The translations under genes and the position numbers were made by a program. DNA of 64,000 bases, taken from Halichoerus grypus (lineage: Eukaryota; Chordata; Mammalia; Carnivora; Phocidae). The stretch is taken from contig NC_135715.1 in the NCBI RefSeq assembly GCF_964656455.1, forward strand, positions 149,227,935-149,291,934. The letters run 5' to 3'. Positions 22,569-34,345 of the stretch are shown here, piece after piece. The first letter of the stretch is position 1, and every line of letters begins with the position of its first letter. The notes below the pieces were generated by a model. That model did no database searches. It was not told the origin of the DNA and worked only from the letters and a program-made list of their open reading frames with translations.

Positions 22569-22940
22569 ATTACAGTCTGAATGTTTCCTCCCCCCCCCCC
22601 TCAAATTCATATGTTGAAGTCTTAATGCTCAATGTGATGGTATTAGTAGGTGAAGCATTTAGGAGGTGATTAGGTCATGAGGGCAGAGTGAGTAAAGGAG
22701 GGGGTTAATATCCTTATTAAAGAGATTCGAGAGAGTTCCTTTGTCCCTTCTACTACATGAAGACATTGTGAGAAGTTGGCAGTTTGTAACCCAAAAGAGG
22801 ATTTTCACCAGAATCCAACCATGCTGGCACCCTGATTCTTGGACTTCCAGTTTCCAAAACTGTGAGAAATAAATTTCTGTTGTTTATAGGCCACCCATTT
22901 TGTTGTCATTTTGTTATAGCATTCCTAACAGATTAAAACA
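22569..22940 (+). mobile_element. MLT1A-type LTR (ERVL-MaLR), solo
   Basis: Ordered match to the MLT1A LTR consensus as I know it: 'tcaaattcatatgttgaagt', 'caatgtgatggtattagtag', 'gaggtgattaggtcatgagg', 'tctactacatgaagaca', 'ttggacttccagtttccaaa', 'actgtgagaaataaatttct', 'taacagattaaaaca'. It contains a run of about 11 C near 22590-22600. No internal region or partner LTR is visible, so it is a solo LTR. Confidence 0.85.
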
Positions 22941-23079
22941 GTGACCACCATTAATAAAATATATTTTTCCTTTTGAAAGAAATGTATTTCCTAACACAGT
23001 CCACTAAAAAGTCCTAAAACAATGACCAACTCAGAAGCAGTGATACCACAAATACCCAGGTTGTGGACAAATCCTAAAA

Positions 23080-23728
23080 GAAACCTCAGTGAATCACGCC
23101 CTTGTATAACCTCACCTTGAGTGCATGCAGAACCCGTAACTCGCTTCTAGCCAACAGGACAGACAATGATGATGGGATCTCACTCTCAGGATTACCCTGC
23201 ATTTATAAAACTCCATGTCTGAAGACATTAGTGATAGAGATTCTCCTGTGACCTTGAAGAAGCAAGCTGCTGTGATGTGAACTACCTATGGAGAGGGCCA
23301 TGTGTCAGGGAATGCAGGTGGCATCTAGGACTGGAATAAGAAGCTGGGCCCTTAGTTACACAGTCATGAGAAAATGAATTCTGCCAGCAACCTAAATGAG
23401 TTTGAAAGCAAATTCTTCCCTACTTAAGCCTCCAGATAAGAATGCAGCTTTGCTAAGTCCTTGAGTTCATCCTTGTGATACCCCGAACCGAAGAGTCAAG
23501 TAAGTCATACCCAAATTTCTGACCTACTATAGGATTTTGTATATGTGCATTTTAATATATATGTAATAAAATACAATTTATAATTTTATTGATATATTAT
23601 ATATTTTAATATATTATTTGTGTATATATAAACAGCTTGTATATAGATATAATATATATATGAGGTGTATATATATATATATGTATGCATGTGTGTGTGT
23701 TTTAAGTCACTAGTTTGAGGTAATTTGT
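23080..23728 (+). mobile_element. MaLR-like LTR with AT-repeat expansion
   Basis: Landmarks of a MaLR-type LTR: 'cccttgtataacctcacctt', 'gaagaagcaagctgctgtga', 'ctacctatggagagggccat', 'gtgtcagggaatgc', and a 3' end 'ttttaagtcactagtttgag' with 'gtaatttgt'. Between 23530 and 23700, where related LTRs have a short 'aataaatgtttattg', this copy has about 170 bp of TATATA and TG steps. The exact subfamily is not assigned. Confidence 0.55.
23530..23702. repeat. AT/TG-rich simple repeat expansion
   Basis: Runs of TATATA, ATATAT and GTGTGTGT interrupt the LTR just before its 3' end. Confidence 0.8.
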
Positions 23729-23745
23729 CTAACAAATTACCTCAA
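23715..23745. repeat. Perfect 14-bp hairpin with 3-nt loop
   Basis: Arm 'ttgaggtaatttgt' (23715-23728), loop 'cta', arm 'acaaattacctcaa' (23732-23745). The first arm coincides with the expected 3' end of the LTR. The second arm is not part of the LTR consensus, so it looks like a templated inverted copy. The loop is too short for a standard microRNA precursor. Confidence 0.85.
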
Positions 23746-23961
23746 TTCTCCAATTCCCCACCTGTTCCTCACTTTTCCCATGCTACCAGCTTCTAATCAC
23801 AATAGTGACTCTGTGCTTGTCTGTTTAGTTCTGTGTATAAGTAGAATGTTGCAGAGATGACCCCACCTTGCATCACCTGGTTCCCCTCCCCTTTTCCCTG
23901 GTCGTGGCCACTTATGGTAGTAGGACCAGTAAGGGGCCTTCCATTATAAAAAACCACACAG

Positions 23962-24001
<40 letters not shown>
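23962..24001. repeat. (TAA)n microsatellite
   Basis: About 13 uninterrupted ATA/TAA steps; gives the poly-isoleucine in a spurious 97-codon minus-strand frame (23793-24086). Confidence 0.97.
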
Positions 24002-24002
<1 letters not shown>

Positions 24003-24595
24003 GTACATAAGACTACATTTGAAGGAGCTCCCACTGGCTAGATATGAAAAAATTTTATATAAAGAAAAATAATGGTAGCAATGCAATTAAAATAATACAT
24101 TAAATATATTATATTCTAGGAGTTTAACATGATAACTAAAAAGGCCTTCTTGGCCTTTGCAAGTTATTGTGACAAACATCTCATTTTCCTGAAAACTATT
24201 AAAGAGAAAGAAAGCATTTATGTTCTCTTTACTAAATGTATTGTGAGCTAGCCAAATAGTGGATAAGTGAAAACTCTTTGCAGGAGCATTCTAGCTTAGT
24301 AATGCGAAGGAATGATGAAATTAGAATATAAATATTTTGTAATCCTTAATGAAATAATGAATCTAGGCCATCATCATCAACAGCTGCTAAAAAAACAGGT
24401 GAAAAGCTAATGGCATCTTTCAAACAACAGGATAAGGCTGATCACCTAAACCCACTTACCAGTCCTAACATCACTTTAGTAGACAGACAGCCAGACACAA
24501 TGTCCTTGCTGACGTGATGCAGTAGGAAACTCAAAGCACTACCTATGAGATGCTCTTACCAAATTGTTGAACATGAATTTAATCAAGTCCCAAAT
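24002..24595. other. Unassigned; possible old L1 3' UTR piece near 24505-24590
   Basis: 'gacgtgatgcagtaggaaac' and 'atgctcttaccaaattgttg' vaguely resemble an L1M 3' UTR segment. The rest is unrecognised. Confidence 0.35.
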
Positions 24596-24599
24596 CTGT

Positions 24600-25040
24600 C
24601 ATGTTTTTTCACTTTTATTTTCTTATAGCAGAAGACTTTCAGAAAAGTTGCAAGAATAGTACAAAGAATTTCCATAAACTTTTCATCCAGTTTCCACAAA
24701 TATGAACATTTTGCCACATTTGTTTCATCTTCCTCTTTCTTTTCCTCCTTCTCCTCTTCCTTGTTTCTCTCTCTGTATGTGTGATTATATGTATAATATA
24801 TATGTAGATATATTCACACATATATGTATTTTTCTGAACAATTTGAGAAATAAGTTACACACGTGACACTTTACACCTAAACACTTCAGTTTTCTCTAAA
24901 AACAAGGACATTCTCTTACTTATAATGATCAAAATCAGGAGATAATGATAACATAATGATATGACCTATTTATAGACCTTATCAGATTTTGTCAATTGTC
25001 CCAAATATTGTCATTTACAGCACAATAAAATCTCTCAGTA
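24600..25040. mobile_element. Old L1M 3' UTR-type fragment
   Basis: 'aaaagttgcaagaatagtac', 'tatgaacattttgccacatt', 'aacaatttgagaaataagtt', 'aacaaggacattctcttact' and 'ttgtcaattgtcccaaatat' match a common ancient L1 3' UTR. A TATA-rich expansion lies at about 24775-24830. A second, shorter fragment of the same family occurs at 37690-37835. Strand not decided. Confidence 0.55.
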
Positions 25041-25179
25041 TGCATAGCTTCTGGTTTTCATGTTCTTTAGCATTCTTTAACCTGTAACAGTTCCTCAGTC
25101 TTTTGTGATATTAGCATTTTTGAAAAGCGTAGTTGAGATGTATATTGTTTTTGTAGACTATCTCTGAACTCAGGTACCT

Positions 25180-25755
25180 TCCATTACATGGGAAATACAG
25201 GAGATGGAAAAACATGTTTTAAAACACTGCAGGGGGCAATTCAGAATATGAGAAATTCCACAAGACAAAAGATCCAGTTTCTTCCACAAATAAATGACAA
25301 CAGAGTAGAAGGAGTGGTTATTACAGATGAAGAAAAAAAAAAGCAGAAAATATATCCTATTGCAATATGTACAATTGATTTGGATTCTATTTCAACAAAC
25401 TAACTTTTAAAATACATGTATATAGCAGAGGGAGAAATCTGAAACAATATTAAATGATATAAAGAATTAATGGTAATTTTTAGGTGTGCTAATGGCATCA
25501 TTATATTTTTTTAAATGTAGTTCTTATCTCTTAGAGATATTATTTATGGTTAAAATGATAACATGTCTGGTATTTGTTTTTAAAAGAATTCTAGTCAGGG
25601 GTGAAAATGGTAGGCATAGATAAACAAGAATGCCTGCATGTTGATAATTATTGAATAGCTTGAGATGGGAGGTATTTGGGGATTGTTATACAATTCTTTT
25701 ACTTTTATGTGTATTTAAGTTTCCAAAACTAAACGTTAGAAACAAAAAAACTGAA
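25180..25755 (+). mobile_element. Old L1M 3' UTR fragment
   Basis: 'ttaaatgatataaagaatta', 'atggtaatttttaggtgtgc', 'gcatgttgataattattgaa', 'acttttatgtgtatttaagt' and 'ttccaaaactaaacg' follow the L1M 3' UTR in sense. The 71-codon frame at 25188-25403 falls in its upstream part and is not a gene. Confidence 0.6.
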
Positions 25756-28700
25756 TGCCTTACTATGAGACTATTAGGTGATCAAACTCCTTGAGCTCAT
25801 GAAGTATGTGTTATCTGATTCATCTACCCAGAAAGTCTGGTATGCCTATTAATGGAAGCTAACAGATGGAACTTAGTCCAAGAGAGTTCTGGAAGCACAC
25901 ATAATTTGCATGAGCTGGTGACTCACATTCCTAGTGGGCCTATTCTTATTTCGATTCCATCACTCTCTCCATTTAAATCAATGTCACAAATGGCCTCCCA
26001 GAGAATTCTTACAACCAACTGACTAAAGAGAAAAATACTTTAGTCCACTTTAGGGTTCCATGCCGTAAGTGTTTAGCAGTTGGAAGTGCAATTTTGTGGT
26101 AGAAGTGGGATATAAAGGATATAAAGGATAATGGAATCAGAAAACATGCCTTTTGGCAAAATTTTGAGTGTCATATCTTTTATATTTTGCCTGAGATGAG
26201 CTGAAGGTAAGATTTGCATTAATTCCTTGACAATTGTTAATGATACCTGTGAATGGTCAGGAACAAAATTAAAGAATGAATAAGAAATTTATGAAAATGT
26301 ATGGATCTTTCAAAATAGGCTTAGAATTTGAAAACATTTCATTTGTGGATGAGCTTTTTAATAACCAAATGGAAATGAAGAACTGCTATGTGGATGTTAA
26401 TCCACACTTTTCCCCTCACTTCAGCCCTAGACCCATGGGCTCATGGTGGCAAGGATGGTTTGTTTTAACTATATGAGCTTAACTAGACATTTGCCGTTCT
26501 TTTTTCTTTTTCTTTTTAAAAAATTCTTAATATTCTAACCCCCTGTTATGTGGGAATTCCCCATCTTACAAGTCTTGTTGGCAAGTAGAATGTTCTTCTA
26601 TTGTAAAACCTGAGAATGCTGCTTGCTTTACAAGTCCCCTTGGAGGTAAGGTGCAAACACAAGACCTAGGTCCGCTAATAAGATATGCTCACCTCAGAGT
26701 TTGAATTAAGAGCTAGTGATGCAAAGACTGGAACATATCACCAGGAGGCCATGGATAACAGCAAGGTTTAATCCTTTGATCAGCAATGGTAGAGGGTCTG
26801 ATGGTCGAACCCAAAGTCCAATATATTCAGAATGGGTTTGTGTGCAAATTAAATGAACTTTTATGTATGATTGTGTTGCACAATGTCCTGACTGATTGTG
26901 ATCCTAACAACTCATTTGTGCTACTGAGATATTGATACTGTATTAATAATAATACTTGTGGTTAATTTTTAGGCCACTCAAATCCTGTTCTGTTTCTCTC
27001 ATTTTCTCTTGTTGCCTCATACTTGATTTCTTTGGTTCTGCCTTTTTCTGATTGGTGATCTGGTTGGAAGGAATGTCTAGACTTGGTCTTGCCCTTGAAT
27101 CACATTTAATTCCATTTTTCATCATCTGAGGGAGTCTTTCTTGTTCCTTTTCTTTAGCTGTTCTCAAAATATATTAATCCAGCACAGATAAAAATTCTGG
27201 GTTCCCAATTATCTATAAAAGGGAATCTAACATTGAAAGCAAAGTGCTATCAAAACATTCTGGTAGATGTATTTTCTCCATCTTAATTTTCATGTATTTA
27301 CACCATCTCTTCCCAGGTATTTAAAACTCTCAAAGACATTTAAAGTTTGGTTCAGATAGCTTTCTATCTGTTATAGTTCAACTTCAATAATTTAAAAAGG
27401 TATGTTCTACTTATGGAAGAGTTATAAATTTTGCTACCAAAAGAAGAAAACTATAGCAGAGACAAAGATAAATTCTAGAATATCAAAAGGCAAATTTTAT
27501 TTATGGTATATTAAAAGACAACAAAATACCAGTTAAACCAATGATTAATGTGATTTTAATCAAACATAATGCACCTTTTCTTTTTTCTTCTTTCTATTTT
27601 TCCCATTCATATTGAAACATAATCAATGAGCCAATTTGTAATTATTCTAAATAACTGGTCTTAGATCCATTGGTATTAGATTGAGGTTGCAGCCCAATCT
27701 AAGAAAGAACCAGCACTTGGATGGAAAAAGAGACTATTACTGAGAATGAAAATAGTATAAGAAAAGACAAGTGACAGAGTATTGACACTGAAGACCACCT
27801 TTCTAACTACCCATATCCTGTCCTATTTACCTTTACCTGGTCACAGACAAAGGGCAGCACATCAAGACCATTGTGTGGCCTTGTACTTTGGCGGGTTAGC
27901 AGAGTGTTGTTGAGCTGGGCAAAGCAGCTCAAATTTATTAGTGTTTTATAACCTGGTGATTTCATTAAATGACACACAGCAAAGCAAAAACAAGTAAGGA
28001 AAAGCTTTGCCTCCACCCACTTTAATTGAAATGTTACCCTTATTCTTTGCATTCCAAATTACTGAAATACACATATGCTAAATGGGGTAGTAATGGAGTC
28101 CTTTTGTCATGAGCATGGTTTCTGCCACGGATACTTAAGGGATCCCTTTGCAGACCTTACCATGAGCTTGTAGAGAATTTGCCACAAGAGAAAAGCAGTG
28201 CTAACCCAAAATAAAGGTGAAATTTTCAGTTTCATCATTTCCTAACAAGCTGCAGTGAAGACCTACTGAATTAGAGGATATTTAGCGACCGATAGCTTTC
28301 CTGTTGAGGGTCTTTGACTATGGAAAAAGGGGGCCTCTGTTTCCTTTCTCATAAATCAAATGCAATTATCCCAACGTTTTCCTCCTCACTGAGCACAGAA
28401 GGAGATCACAGGGAGCAAATGGAGGTGAAGTACAATACTATTTATCTCTTTTTGCTCTGCAGTAGAAAACTATATTGATAAGCCTTTAAGTTGCTGTTTA
28501 ACAAAGAAACGAGTGGGTGTGTATCTTTTTTTTTTTTTCTTTGAGGCATTCTTCCTAGGAGTGTACTGAATTCTTACTAGTGCTATGTTGGCTATCTCTA
28601 ATACTAGATTATATATCGTTAGGAATGAAGTAAGTTATAAAAATCTTCTCATGTCGGGTTTCATGAAAACCATATGGATACAGAAGTATAGCTGTTAGTG

Positions 28701-31285
28701 GACAGTTTTAAACTACATTGATCTGTCATAGGCAGGAAAATATTTTGATGACTAACTGTGGTTGTCTTGACTAAGCATCTCCTTATTCACTTTCTAACTA
28801 GTTTCTTTAAAGATATTAAATTAACTTTGAGATCTTCTTACCATGGCAAGTAAGGCGCTAACATGTGTTTTTCCAAAACTCTGTGGGGAGTTGTAATTTT
28901 CTGTGGAGGATTTTCCTAAATGTTGAAATGCCTTCCCTGGTTCCCAATGACTAAGTTCCAATTTGGCTTGAATGTTTATAGCAAGATTTTGAAAAACCAT
29001 TTTTCCCAGAGAAGCATTTCATATTTAACTAATGTTTCTGAAGAACTACGTAAAACAAAGTTTGCCTGAAACTGAATGCTCCCAACATTTAGACCATATG
29101 TCTATGTGTGATTCAGGCCGAGGTGACAGATAACTTAGTTCTCACTCTTGGTAGTAAATTTCAGATGGATTGAACAAACCAGACACCTTCAGCTTTTCTA
29201 AGTCAGGGAGTCAGCCTAGGAATGCATCGGTGAGACGAGGCTTAGTCCTGACCAGAGTCTGGAAAGAGTCAGTGCAACACTGTGAGCTTCTGGGGCTAGA
29301 TCCAACGCTGACTTAAGACAGGAAATGTGTGCTCCGATGGCACTCTGTCAGACCTAGTTGGGCCTAAGACGTGCAGAAATCACAAACATACTTGAGGCTT
29401 TATAGCTCCAACTGGTAAATTCAGCATTAAGCCTCTCTCTTCCTGCTCTCTGACCTAATAGGAATTCTCCCCTTGGTTGTGTTTAAATACTACCTAGTGT
29501 ATTTTGGCTTTTGGTAATTAGAAAAGCAGAAGTCTACAATGTGTGCCATGTCTCTGAATTTGAGACTGCAATGATATCATAAGTAAAGGGAGCACCATTA
29601 ATCACATGGGGCAGGCTAGAAAAGTCAGGAAAAGAGACTTTTCTATAATAAAATCCAGACTAAAATTGAAATGGTGAGGGGAAAATGTTGAAAGAAAAAA
29701 AAACTAACTAGTACACTTTCAGATTTGAAAATATTTCAACTGAGCTATTTTAAATTGAATTATGTACATATGTATTATGTATTATATATAAGGGAAATAT
29801 ATACATCTACACAGCATGCACATAATTAATAGATATATAAACAACATAATTGCCATATTATTATGCTTTATTGCAAGTTAGTACTTAGCATATATATTTG
29901 AAGAAAAATGTAAGTAAATATTAAGTTTAGAGAAATGTAGTTTGCTTTAAGTAATACTTATTTTTAACAATCCATTTACCATTAAGGATACTATCTTTAA
30001 AATAGTCAACCCTACCCACTTTGCTGAGTTGCAGGTTGAAACAGAGACCACATCAAAGAAGTTACACAGAGGCAGTGATACTGATAAAAGGTGAAAGTAA
30101 AAGTGCTTTGATGGTAAATCCCAGACACCTTTCTCCCAAAGAAAACCTAATGTAAATCATGATGATTTGTTGTCTCTGTAATCTAAGAGAATTACTTACT
30201 GAGGATGTAATGAAGTAGGAAAATTTACTTATGAACATGTACTTATCAGGAAAAATATGTTTTGTGAATGAGATAAAAAGCTTGAAACAACATGACTTTG
30301 TATGAAGTAAGTTATGAGTTTTATATAATTAGTAAATCCTTTAGCTGTTAAGAGAGTCTGTAAGTGAAAGTCAGAAGAGTGAAATGAATTGAAAACTTAG
30401 ATCACAGGCGTAACCATCTAATTCTTCTTATATAAAGGGGTAATGCATTCAAACCTGAAGTGTTTGCTTTGTTTTCCATACAGCTTTGTTTATAAAAAAA
30501 TAACATTCCAGGTCAGGCTTCCTTCAAAGTTCAGGTTTCCAAACCGATGAAGCAGTATTACTTCTATGAGCATTTAAAATGTTTCACAGAGATCATTATT
30601 ATGATAATTAGATCTGACAAAGTTGATTCAGTATTTTCAATTGTCTCTGCAAATTCAGTAGTCAAGTCCAAAATATAGTTTAAAAAATCAACCATGCCAT
30701 ATTCCAATTATTTCTATCATATAAGCCCATTAAAGGAAGAGAGATCCATGGCTTTGTATCTCATTTAGATAAAAGTTAGCTAGTCTTATTACAGAGTGGC
30801 CATAAAACACAAACACCTTAATACATTTAAAAAGCATTCGTCCACATTTCCATTTATTTAGCAAGTTACTCTACTAGGGGTTTGTGAGTAGTCTAGCTAA
30901 AATAAGCAAGACCATGTCCCATAAAATCACAGATGCTGTGTCTTGAATGTCTAGAAGAAATGTGAAATTTACCCCAATGACAAATGACATAAATCATTAC
31001 TATTTTACCCCCATTTATTTCCTTAGATGAGATAAGGTGTGACATAGTGATGGAGATGGGTAGAAGGGTGAGGGAGGTGAGATGAAAGGAATGATAACAT
31101 GCATAGCTAAAGGAACCCAGAGATAGGAAGCAAGAAACGTCATTGTATTTATTCACTTACACTTGTCTGGTATGATAAATCTTTGCTTTAATATTTCTTT
31201 TACTATGTCATTTTTCATTTTAGATCTGTGAAAACTCATTCAAGAATTCTTATGTCATTTACCATAAAAGTAGTCCTTCTATATA
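25756..31285. other. Long unassigned non-coding stretch, almost repeat-free
   Basis: About 5.5 kb with no transposon I can name. Small features only: two copies of 'gatataaag' at 26109-26126, an 8-bp inverted repeat at 27676-27683 / 27695-27702, and a TATA-rich patch at about 29760-29850. A highly charged 74-codon minus frame lies at 26943-27167 and an 87-codon minus frame at 30893-31156; neither has a domain I know. Confidence 0.5.
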
Positions 31286-31808
31286 AACCTCCCAAAATTG
31301 AACACTGGCACTCAAACAAATACATGACACACATGTTTATAGTACCGCTATTCACAATAGCCAGAAGCTGAAAACAGTCCTATGTCCATCATGGGATAAA
31401 TGGATAAACAAATTGTTGCATATACATACAATGGAATGTTATTCATCCATAAAAAGGAATGAAGTATTGGTATATGCCCCAACATACATATACCTCAAAA
31501 ATATTATGCAGAGTGAAAGAAACCAGATGCCAAAGGTAACATTATATGATTTCATTTATATGAAATATCCAAAATAGGTAAATCCATAGGGACACAATGC
31601 AGATTGGGAGTTGCCAGAGGTAGAGGGTGGGGGAAATAGGAACAACTGTTTCATAGGTACAGGCTTTCCTTTTGAGGTGATTAAAATATTTTGGAAATGG
31701 ACAGAGGTGGTGATTGCACACATCGTGAATGACTAAATATCACTGGACTGTTCACTTTAAAATGGTTAATTTTATATTATATGAATTTTACTTCAGTGAA
31801 AACAGAGT
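31286..31808 (+). mobile_element. Old L1 3' end (ORF2 tail plus 3' UTR)
   Basis: 'ttcacaatagccagaagctg', 'acaatggaatgttattcatc', 'cataaaaaggaatgaagta', 'gggagttgccagaggtagag', 'ggtggtgattgcacacatcg' and 'ttcactttaaaatggttaat' follow L1 ORF2 C-terminus and L1MA/MB-type 3' UTR in sense. The ORF2 part is riddled with changes and closed. Confidence 0.8.
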
Positions 31809-33370
31809 TTACATTTTTTTAAAGTAGCCCTTCTAATCAGTAAGATGCAAAGTAAATTGGCTATTCAAAATGAAAAGAAACACTGTCACTCACAGAAAAG
31901 AAGAAATGATAATAAAATTTAGAAAATTTATAGAGTGTTTAATACATGTTCCTATGAGCATACTAATTTTCTTATCTCCAGAAGTTATATCTTCAAGAAA
32001 GTTATTGTCAATGGGATTTAGGGACTTTAAGCTCCCAGCATATATTTCATATTCTCAATAAAGTAATTAAAAACCATTCTAATACAATGACTCCACTATG
32101 TTGTAACTTTTTTATGTTAATACCTCCAAGATTGTCAGGAATTTAGTCTCCTTCGTTCTCAATTCCTCTCACTATAAATGGAGGAAGTTGACTTGCCAGT
32201 TGATGTGAATCAGGAGCATACAACAGAAATACTCATGTATATACTCTATCCCAAACCTTGTGAATCAGAAGTGAGGAGACAGTGTCTTGACAAGCAGGTT
32301 TTGAAAAATCTCCATCTTCTTACATTTTGAGTAATAACCATGATACCAAATAATCTCTACTGTCCCTTACTTTTCATATTTTATACAGAGTAACTTATAA
32401 TTATGGCCAAATTATCAATTATTAGTGGTCTTCCGTACATCCAAAATATAATCACAAATATCTTCTCAATAATATTTTAGAATATTTTGTTTTACATGGT
32501 TAGTTATAGAAATTGCTTACAAATTTTAATTCTGCATGTATAGATAAATTCTAGTTTTTAATTGCTGGATTTTATTTCTTATTTTAGGATATACATATAT
32601 TATATATATACATATATACATAAATGTATATGCACTTTATATATATACTTTTTTCTGATATTCAGAAAGTGTATTAAGAATCTACTGCTTGCAATTGTGA
32701 AATTTCCATTTTCCCAGAGATTATTCACTGAAAAATGTGATGATTATTCATAAAATTACAGAAAGAAGACATATTTTTGTGGGTAGCCACAAAAATAGGC
32801 AATCAGACAACCAATTACTCCAAAGAACTACATCCTGAAGAACTGTGTCCTGAAAAATTACCCCAAACGCTAATATTGAAACCCTATGACACGCATAATA
32901 TCTCTTCAACTTCATAAGTATAACTATTTGTCCAGCTAATTTATCCCTCTGGATGTAGATGTATTAGTTGACTCTGATTTCAGTAGCCATAAAATGCCTA
33001 CCTTCTTCACTTTTTAATTCTAGTAAATTCTAGATCACAGGGCAAGGAAAACATAGTCTAAACTCTAGAGGGTTACCATTTAATGGCTTTGATATTGTCA
33101 AATTGTGCTGAGAAGTTCACTTCAGAAATCTTGAGACTGTACCAGGAAAATAATGTGATATATACTCACTTGTTTTCTAGTCCTTACAGGACACAGGGGT
33201 TGTGACTTCAATTTTAGTAGCAAAGTTTTAATTTGTGCAACAAATGGATGGCAATTCGGTGCAGATAGAGTAGCTTAATTTTTTGTTTTACTTTATTTTT
33301 TGCTGCATTCAATGTTATGTGGAGTTGGATTAATACTTAAGATATAGATATCATAAAATTATTTCATATA
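31809..33370. other. Unassigned AT-rich sequence
   Basis: Nothing recognised except a TATA-rich tract at about 32585-32655. Short frames (63 codons) are chance. Confidence 0.5.
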
Positions 33371-33385
33371 AGAAATCGCTATCAA

Positions 33386-33580
33386 TGGGATGCCTGGGTG
33401 GCTCAGTTGGTTAAGCGTCTGCCTTTGGCTCAGGTCGTGATCCCCTGGTCCTGCAATGGAGCCCTGCATTGGGCTCCCTGCTCAGCGGGGAGCCTGCTTC
33501 TCCTCTCTGCTTCTCCCCCTGTTTGTGTGCTCTCTCCCTCTCTGACAAATAAATAAATAAATAAAATCCTAAAAAAAAAA
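33386..33580 (+). mobile_element. CanSINE with exact 15-bp target-site duplication
   Basis: Full-length element with intact head 'gcctgggtggctcagttgg', 'gggctccctgctcagcgggg', CT-rich stretch, four AAAT steps and an A tail. 'agaaatcgctatcaa' occurs exactly at 33371-33385 and 33581-33595. The perfect duplication points to a recent insertion. Confidence 0.97.
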
Positions 33581-33734
33581 AGAAATCGCTATCAAACGTC
33601 AGGTACGTGATAGGTTTTCTTTTTGGTTCTGGGATTAAAATAAATGAAGACTCATTAGAGACTTGAAGACAAGTACCATTTACTTGCAGAATCAAGAAAA
33701 GTAGTTATGACTGTACTACAATAATAGCTATTCT

Positions 33735-34045
33735 TTTTATTAATGATTTATTAAGCCCTTGCTGTATTTCAGACCATGGCTAAGCACCAGAGATAGATAT
33801 ATTAAGAACAATAGCTCTTGTATTCTGTAAGTTTGTCATCTACTGGGAGTGAAAGCCAGGCAGCCAAACATGATCCCATGTATTAAATGATGGGGTAAGC
33901 ACAAGATGTGGGAGCACAAGAAGGGCCATCTGACATATTCAAGCTGGGGTAGAAGGAAGAGGGGAAAGAATACTGAAAAAAGTCTCCAGGAAGAAGTGAT
34001 GCCTGAATTAAATCTTAGATGGTTTGGAATCAACAGACAGATTAT
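33735..34045 (+). repeat. Ancient interspersed repeat, family not named
   Basis: 'ttattaagcccttgctgtat', 'ctaagcaccagagatagata' and 'caggaagaagtgatgcctga' follow a long, non-coding mammal-wide repeat whose consensus I recognise ('...caggcactgtgctaggcact...', '...gaagtgacatttgagctgag...') but cannot name with certainty. The same family recurs at 34150-34345 and 60190-63560. Confidence 0.45.
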
Positions 34046-34145
34046 GTTAAGTAATGCATAATTATACATATATTGCATAATTATATATAATATATATTAT
34101 AATGCATAATTGTATATATATCATATATATGTACAATGTGCTAAA
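34046..34145. repeat. AT-rich tract with repeated 'gcataatt'
   Basis: Three copies of 'gcataatt' spaced by TATATA runs, including the short palindrome-like 'tataatatatattata'. Confidence 0.7.
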
Positions 34146-34149
34146 AATT

Positions 34150-34345
34150 GCCAATTAGACCTTTTAATTCTAGCTTATGGGAGGATTCAGGAAATCTTTA
34201 TGGAGAAAATGTTATTAAGCCTAAATCTCAAAGTATGAATGGGGTTGATCAGGTTAAGATGAGGAGAAAGAACATTCCAAAAAAAGTTAAAAACTTGAGC
34301 AAAGAATTCAGGTTTTGTTTGAGCTACCATGAGCATTCAGGTGTA
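34150..34345 (+). repeat. Ancient interspersed repeat, second piece
   Basis: 'gagaaagaacattccaaaaa' and 'acttgagcaaagaattcagg' resemble the part of the same family that reads '...gggcattccaggcagagg...gagcaaaggc...'. Heavily diverged. Confidence 0.35.

Noticed and set aside
23715..23745. let-7-like microRNA precursor
   Set aside because: The seed string TGAGGTA is present, but a 31-nt hairpin with a 3-nt loop cannot be a normal precursor and the rest does not match let-7.
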